Positions 58,110 through 64,000 of a stretch of DNA of 64,000 nt are shown one piece after another. The notes beneath the pieces are model-generated. The model had not been told where the DNA came from. It did no database searches and was given only the letters and a program-made list of their open reading frames with translations. The stretch is taken from contig NC_133769.1 in assembly GCF_003597395.2 (NCBI RefSeq), positions 47,528,741-47,592,740 on the forward strand, in the 5' to 3' direction. The stretch's first letter is position 1; every line of letters starts with the position of its first letter. The DNA comes from Chelonoidis abingdonii (Eukaryota; Chordata; Testudines; Testudinidae). A program made the translations under genes and the position numbers.

Positions 58110-58726
58110 GTTTCAGAGTAGCAGCAGTGTTAAGTCTGTATCTGCAAAAAGACAGGAGTACTTGTGGCACCTTAGAGGCTAACAAATTTATTTGAGCATA
58201 AGCCTTTGTGGGCTACAGCCCACTTCATTGGATGCACAGAATGGAACATATAGTAAGGATATAGATAGATAGATATACACACACATACACAAAACATGAA
58301 AAGGTGGGAGTTGCCCTACCAACTCTAAGTCTAATTAAGAGAAAAAGCTTTTGTAGTGATAATTAAGATGGTGTGAGGATACTTAGTATTGGGAAATAGA
58401 TTCAATGTCTCAGCCATTCCCAGTCTCTGTTCAAGCCTAAACTGACGGTATCTAGTTTGCATATTAATTCAAGTTCAGCAGTTTCTTGTTGGAGTCTGTT
58501 TCTGAAGCTTTTCTGTTGCAAAATTGCCACCTTTCAGTCTGTTGCTGAGTGACCAGAGAGGTTGAAGTGTTCTCTTATGGGTTTTTGAATGCTGTGGTTC
58601 CTGATGTCAGATTTGTGTATCATTAAACATTTTTTTCTCTGCATCTGATGAAGTGGGTTGTAGCCCATGAAAGCTTATGCTCAAACAAATTAGTCTCTAA
58701 GGTGCCACAAGTACTCCTGTTCTTTT
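58110..58726 (-). mobile_element. Penelope-like element with 13-bp duplication and inverted ends
   Basis: Flanked by AACCTTGCTACAG on both sides (58097-58109 and 58727-58739). The ends are inverted copies of about 100 bp: AGGAGTACTTGTGGCACC at the left against GGTGCCACAAGTACTCCT at the right, continuing through the TTTGAGCATAAGC words. Between them on the minus strand lies the endonuclease C-terminal coding part. An ATAG/CA microsatellite is at 58258-58290. Confidence 0.85.
58395..58625 (-). pseudogene. Penelope GIY-YIG endonuclease C-terminal remnant
   Basis: The minus strand reads IQKPIREHFNLSGHSATD, a stop, then KVAILQQKSFRNRLQQETAE and LELICKLDTVSLGLNRDWEW. HFN, GHS and the Glu-Leu-x-x-Ile-Cys-Lys-Leu-Asp-Thr segment are typical of the C-terminal GIY-YIG part of Penelope-like elements, which nick DNA for insertion. 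The catalytic GIY and YIG motifs themselves lie upstream and are absent. Confidence 0.8.
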
Positions 58727-58739
58727 AACCTTGCTACAG

Positions 58740-61387
58740 ACATTTCCTTGCTCCCCTCTCTTGGAAAGAAGTGTTTCTTCATCCAGGAATTTGCCATTAA
58801 AATCCAGAAAACACACCATGTCTGCCTCAGTGTGCTGAAGGATTCTTTTATAAACATCTTATTTTTCTGTTAGACATTTCTTTTCCAGTCTTGTGCCATC
58901 CTTAGTCTTCACTTGATACATATTGATTTACTTATTAATATTATGTATCTGCTGGTGTAATTCAAGAACACATTTGTTTCATTTATTTTATTTCATTAAA
59001 CTACTATCAATGAGCCCCCCCCAAAAAAAATCATAGAGGAAAATGTTTAAATAATGCCAAGATAGTTTTTAATTTATATTCTAACAAATACAGCCTTAAG
59101 GCTCAAACTTCATGATAAAACTGCTCCTAATAATAGCTTTTATATTTTACTGCAGGTCTTTTGTAGAAAAGTAAGAAAGTATTATTTCAGCTTAGCCAAA
59201 GTAGCTGATTAATTGATATGAATTGGATAATGAGTTGGTACCTTAGGGGTTTAATGGCTCCAATTACAGAGATGATGGGCTTGTTGTCAGCCCAACAGCA
59301 TTAGCTTTCTCTGAATTGTGAGTAAAGGTCATAAAGCAACACTTACTTTGATTTATTTTATTAATCAAAACCATAGTTATCTTATAAAGGTCTTAATATC
59401 TCAATTTGATCTCTTCAATCTGATATGAATCCATTAGATGCTTAAAGGCTAGAGCACCACAAGGAGCTCTTCTCAGACAATTCTCTCCTGTTGTGACCAT
59501 GTGACCTAAATTTAACTTTGGAATTTGCAGGTAGAAACAGAAAAACTGCACCTAAAAGAGATTAAAACTATAGTTGACCATTGATGTCAATAGGGCTTTG
59601 TGGAGGCACATGGGTCTATTCGCATGTTATAAGTGGCAGGATTGAGGCCAAAAAATTTCACCACTCTGGTTAAATTAGCAAATTAAATCACTTGTAATTG
59701 TCCCATGGATGCAATTAAAAGTCTAAATTAACTTTAAGGAAACTTTTTTTAAAAATAAAAGACATTTTCACTGATATGCAAAAAAGTTTCATACTTTCCC
59801 TAAAGTCTCACTGCAATTTATTTTTTTTAAAAAATGCAAGTAATTAAAAAAAAACTTTTATTCCAAGACTTAACTCCAAAGATAATTGAGTAATAAGCCT
59901 ATATTTAGATAATATTGCTGAATCACACAGCTATATTTTTTGAACAGTGGAACAATAGCTGCAGTTTTGAATTCAATATGCGAACAGTCTCAGGAAAAGA
60001 AATTTACATTAAATAAGACTGTAAAAATCTTAGAGAAAGGGAAGAATAATTGCTTCTAATATGTATGAGATCTTCAATAAGAGAATTAAGGATTTTAAAG
60101 ATAATTTTGCCTTTTATTATAAGGATATTTGGTACAGATATCTGTCGTTTTTTTCCCTTTCGTATGAATTGAAAATGATGATTTCACCATTTGATCAGGG
60201 GCCAGCTATTAAAAGTAACAAGACCAATGCAAAAATGTGGCACTTTTTTGCATCATCATCTGCATGGAGTTCCACCGATTTCAGTGGAAGTCTGTACAAG
60301 TGCATTGGTCTCCATATGTGGATGCAATTGTAGTTTGGGAGCTTGCCTTAGGGGAAAGAATAATAACTTCCAACTGGCTGTATCCAAGGGGTTAAAGAAG
60401 ACACATGGTATTCTTCAATGATTATAGTAAGGAAATAGCGTTATTCCCATTATAAAACATGAAATACTTTTGTTTACCTAGAAAATTCTGCTTAGGGCTA
60501 GTAATATTCACAGAGGTGTCCCTGCCAGGAGATGTCAACTCTCCCTAAGGGTCCCTGCTCTCCTTTAACCTGTTTTGTGTGGGAGGGATAGCTCAGTGGC
60601 CAGAGCTGGCAGCCAAGCTCCACAGGACAAAAGCTGCAGAGAGTAACTGCAGACCAAAAGTGGGCAAAATTAACCAACTATAGCACCATTCATTTCTTCT
60701 CTCTTAAAAGAAAAATAAAATCCAAATAAATTTAAAGCAAATTAACTACAAGAAAATCCTGAAACTCTTACTCAGTCCTTATTCATGCCTCTGCATATTG
60801 CTGTTTAATTTAATTGGAACTTCAATGGGAATTTTGCCTGAGTAAATTCTGAGAAAGAACTAAAAGATTTGACTGCCAGTATAGTGCAACATTATGGTTA
60901 TAATTTAAAATTATATAAATTATTCAAACCAATTTGTATATCATCTGTACACCTGGCAATCCCATGATAGTCAGTGGGATCATGCAGTGCGTACATCAAC
61001 CCAGAATTTACTCTCATTTATTGTCCTACAGTGACCATAAATCAGTCACAATGAGCATACATATTTCAGCATAAATTTGACTGCCTCTTGTATTACAAAA
61101 TAGTAATATGAAGTCATAACTAGTAAAATAAGATGTGTACTCGCTAAATTACCAAACAGTAGGAGTGATAACTTCCAGTTTTCTGACTCTGCATATCAGT
61201 TCCAACCATAATATTGTGCTAATGTGGCTCTTAAACACTGAATGTCTCTAAGGCTTATTTTTGATCTTAAAGGAATACATGCTATAAACACTTACACATT
61301 ATTTTGCCATTGTTATTGATGTGTTACAAATGCTTCATCCATCCTGTGGCATAGACCACTCTTAAAAGTGAACACTGTCTGATGATT
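58740..61387. other. AT-rich stretch without recognisable genes
   Basis: Frames at 60061-60333 and 60191-60421 include a foldback-family relic (CCACCGATTTCAGTGGAAGT) and are not real genes. Confidence 0.6.
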
Positions 61388-61395
61388 CCCAAGTG

Positions 61396-62318
61396 CAGAG
61401 GTTCCCAAACTTTTTTCCCCCTGAGGCCCAACAGTGCAGCTCCAATAGGCACTGCAGCCTATCCCCCATCCCAACTGCTGCTGCCTCCCCCACTCATTGT
61501 CCCAAGCTCCCTTCCATGGCTTTGCATCCCACACTCACCCTGCTCTTTGACCACAGGGGCTGGAGAGTGGCAGCTGCTGGCCAGGTGCCTAGCTCTGAAG
61601 GATGTACTGCCGCCAGCAGCAGCGCAGAAGTAAGGGTGGCAATACCTGCAAAATTGTGTCTGATATATGGTCACTATGAGACCAATGATAATATAGTATA
61701 TATTTCAGCATACATGCTGCCCTTACTTCTGCGCTGCTGCTGCCTTCAGAACTGGGTGCCTGGCCAGCAGCTGCCACCCTCTGGCCACCATGCCGGGCTG
61801 CATAGGGAAGAGTTTCTGAGTTCATACGCCCCCTAACAACCATGGCCACAGGAAGAGAGGATCTAGGGGCTGGTCTGGTGGCTCCACAAGGGGGGAGCCC
61901 TGCTGCCTGTGCCTCCTCACCACACTGGCAGCTCTGGGCACAATCGCCCACCCCATGCCTGGCTGGCCAGGGGTTCCAACCTCAGGTTTGTCCACCACCC
62001 ACCTCCAACAGCCACGAATTGTGTGGTACGGTGGCTCAGAGTGCTAATGGATGCAAGTCCTCCAGCCACCCAGGGAGCCCTTGCCTCTCAGGGCTTGCCT
62101 CTTCTCCTCACCCACCACCGCATGGCTCTGCTGTGCCGTCTGCTGCCTGTCAGGGGTGCTGGGTTCCTCTGGCCCTGAGTGGGGGTCATTGCTGGCTGCT
62201 ACTCCACCAATGTATACAGTAAGGGTGGCAACACCATCTATGTCTCCCCCAAATTCTGCCCATGGTGGATCACCCAGGACTGTGTCTTGGGGCATGGCAC
62301 ACAGTTTGGGAACCCCTG
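61396..62318. mobile_element. Long hAT MITE with 8-bp duplication
   Basis: Ends CAGAGGTTCCCAAACTTTTTT and CACAGTTTGGGAACCCCTG, flanked by CCCAAGTG (61388-61395) and CTCAAGTG (62319-62326). An inner inverted repeat of about 75 bp (CAGCAGCGCAGAAGTAAGGG against CCCTTACTTCTGCGCTGCTG) surrounds an AT-rich loop at 61640-61710. GC-rich, with long but meaningless open frames. Confidence 0.88.
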
Positions 62319-62326
62319 CTCAAGTG

Positions 62327-62794
62327 CATAAAGCCTCTGATCCTGTACCACTGGAGTCAATGGGAGTTTGTCCATGGACTTCAATGAGAGTAGAATGATG
62401 CCCCCAAAGTAGACTTTTTCTTTATTAAACCACACTAAAGTCTGGAATTTCTCTGACTAGGTGGGTGTAGCCAATTAAAGAACATGAACGATTGTACTTC
62501 CAGTCTAACTTGTATAGTGAAATTACTCATGGTGTTAATATACTTGTACTAGGCCTCAAGTCCCATTATCTGTTGTTCTATCCTGAATCTTTCTGTGTTT
62601 GATTGAAATTAGAACCTGCTATGTCAGCTGTTGTGCTCATTTACTCCTGCATAGCTATGCCTCAAGCCAGCACTCCGTGGCAACGATTCAAAGGCTAAAA
62701 TAGATAGGGGAGTCCTGCAGGGGAAGAAAAAATATTGAGCTAGTAATTTTTACCTCTTCATAAATACCCCATATTTTTCTTGGATCTCAGTGTA
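62327..62794. other. No recognisable gene; foldback relic
   Basis: At 62330-62405 the pair ACTGGAGTCAATGGGAGTTT / GGACTTCAATGAGAGT belongs to the GAAGTCAATGG family. Confidence 0.55.
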
Positions 62795-63099
62795 TTCATA
62801 GATTCCAAGGTCAGAAAGGACAATTGTGATAATCTAGTCTGATTTCTGTACAGCACAGGCCATAGAACTTCTTCAAAATAATTTCTAGAGCATATCTTTC
62901 AGGAAAAACATTCAATATTGATTTTTAAAATGGTCAGTGGCAGAGAATCCACTCTGACCCTTGGTAAACTGTTCCAGTGATTCTCTCCATTAAAAATGTA
63001 TGCCTTACTTCCAATCTGAATTTGTCTAGCTTCAACTTCTAGCCGTCAGATCATATTACACTTTTTTTGGCTAGATTGAAGATGCCATTATATATATAT
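62795..63099 (-). mobile_element. CR1-type LINE 3' end
   Basis: TCATAGATTCCAAGGTCAGA, TAATCTAGTCTGATTTCTGT, GAGAATCCACTCTGACCCTT and CTGAATTTGTCTAGCTTCAA read, on the minus strand, as the C-terminal codons and 3' end of a CR1-like ORF2 (compare the sense-strand form at 11870-12020). Confidence 0.75.
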
Positions 63100-64000
63100 G
63101 GGCTGTCAATTAATTGCATTTGACTCGTGATTAAATCAGAAAAATTAATCATGATTAATCAAACTGTTAGAATACCAATTGAAATGTATTAAATATTTTG
63201 GATGTTATTCTACATTTTCAAATATATTGATTGCAGTTACAACACAGAATACAAAGTGCACACTATTCACTTTATATTATGTTTTATCACAAATATTTGC
63301 TCTGTAAAAATGATAAACAAAAGAAATGATATTTTTCAATTCACCTAATACAAGTACTGTAGTGCAATCTCTTTATCATGAAAGTACAACTTACAGTTGT
63401 AATTTTTTTGTTTCATAACTGCACTCAAAAAGAAAACAGTGTAAAATTTAGAGCCTAAAAGTCCACTCAGTCCTACTGCTTGTTCAACCAATTGCTAAGA
63501 CAAATAGGATAATGCTGCCTGCTTCTTAATTACAATGTCACCTGAAAGTGAGAACAGGTGTTTGCATGGTACTGTTGTAACTGGTGTTGTAAGATATTTA
63601 CATGCCAGATGTGCTAAAGTTTCACACACCTCTTCTTGCTTTGGTCACCGTTCCAGAGGACATGCTTCCGTGCTGATGATGCTCATTGAAAAGATAATGC
63701 ATTAATTAAATTTGTGAATGAACTCTTTGGGGAAGAATTGTATGTCTCCTGCTGTATTTTACCCTCATTCTGCCAGATATTTTATGTTACAGCAGTCTCA
63801 GATGATGACCCAGCACATGTTGTTTGTTTTAAGAACATTTTCATTGCAAATTTGACAAAATGTGAAATTTCTAAAGATAGCTAGAGCACTTGACCTAAAC
63901 ATTAAGAATCTGAAGTGCCTTCCAAAATCTGAGAGGGATGAGGTGTGGAGTGTGCTTTCTGAAGTCTTAAAAGAGCGACACTCTGATGCAGAAACTACAG
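63100..64000 (+). mobile_element. hAT transposon, left part, foldback type
   Basis: From GGGCTGTCAATTAATTGC the sequence carries, on the minus strand (about 63680-63470), a hAT C-terminal stretch PCKHLFSLSGDIV followed by a short tail. On the plus strand from about 63780 it carries upstream transposase sequence (AVSDDDPAHVVCFKN, then a segment with NLKCLPK-like and EVWSVLSEVLKERHSDAETT residues). The copy has stops and frame changes and runs off the window. The opposed coding pieces mean that the left arm holds an inverted copy of the transposase 3' part. Confidence 0.75.

Noticed and set aside
58097..58739. Reading AACCTTGCTACAG repeats as LTR duplication
   Set aside because: The repeats flank the Penelope element, not the LTR; the first copy is the LTR's own 3' end.
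61393..61836. 147-codon frame as a gene
   Set aside because: It lies within a hAT MITE and overlaps the inner inverted repeat.
1..64000. CRISPR array, bacterial operon, phage or plasmid system
   Set aside because: No spaced direct repeats of the right size, no ribosome-binding sites with tight gene packing; everything fits a vertebrate genome.

Overview
ORGANISM. The window is vertebrate nuclear DNA, most likely from a turtle, or failing that another sauropsid such as a crocodilian. It holds several CR1 LINEs of different ages, Harbinger and hAT transposons with many short non-autonomous derivatives, Penelope-like elements, solo LTRs, a Gypsy remnant and a MIR-like relic, on a generally AT-rich background. 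I found no bacterial, plasmid or phage feature, no CRISPR array and no convincing host protein-coding exon. The unique sequence reads as intergenic or intronic DNA. One assembly gap of 387 N lies at 41345-41731. LAYOUT. 1-3404: antisense CR1 piece, a tRNA-like repeat fragment, a GC-rich block and a hAT MITE. 5891-8050: minus-strand LTR-like block plus a decayed Gypsy pol (reverse transcriptase and integrase). 9500-14177: a 2.5-kb CR1 followed by two other CR1 pieces, with a pyrimidine-rich block and a G-quadruplex-type tract between them. 19895-23359: CR1 relic and two LTRs; the second is GC-rich, carries tandem repeats and has a perfect 5-bp target-site duplication. 25095-29646: a nearly complete but dead Harbinger transposon with a DDE transposase gene (+), an antisense two-exon Myb/SANT-like gene, and a third plus-strand ORF lying inside the intron of the Myb-like gene. 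29700-29824: a tiny foldback element with a 10-bp duplication. 34180-35757: a composite repeat carrying several tRNA-like promoter modules, with a hAT MITE inside it. 36671-42710: a dense cluster of MITEs (several nested) and three LTRs. 43000-44955: a LINE split into two opposed arms, the signature of 5' inversion by twin priming. 45285-48165: two further nested MITE pairs. 48880-50395: another CR1. 51221-51409: a TA-flanked MITE. 54086-58726: Penelope-derived sequence, including one insertion placed exactly at the end of an LTR. 61396-64000: a 0.9-kb hAT MITE, an antisense CR1 end, and the left part of a hAT transposon that runs off the window. HOW THE PARTS RELATE. There is no operon or gene network here. 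The relations are between parasites: autonomous elements (Harbinger, hAT, CR1, Penelope) whose enzymes probably mobilised the short derivatives around them, and a layered insertion record, since at least six elements sit inside older ones. Every recognised coding region is broken by stops, frameshifts or truncation. The long stretches between repeats (3405-5890, 8051-9490, 14225-16900, 29835-32560, 45783-47430, 51412-54085, 58739-61387) show no gene I can support.
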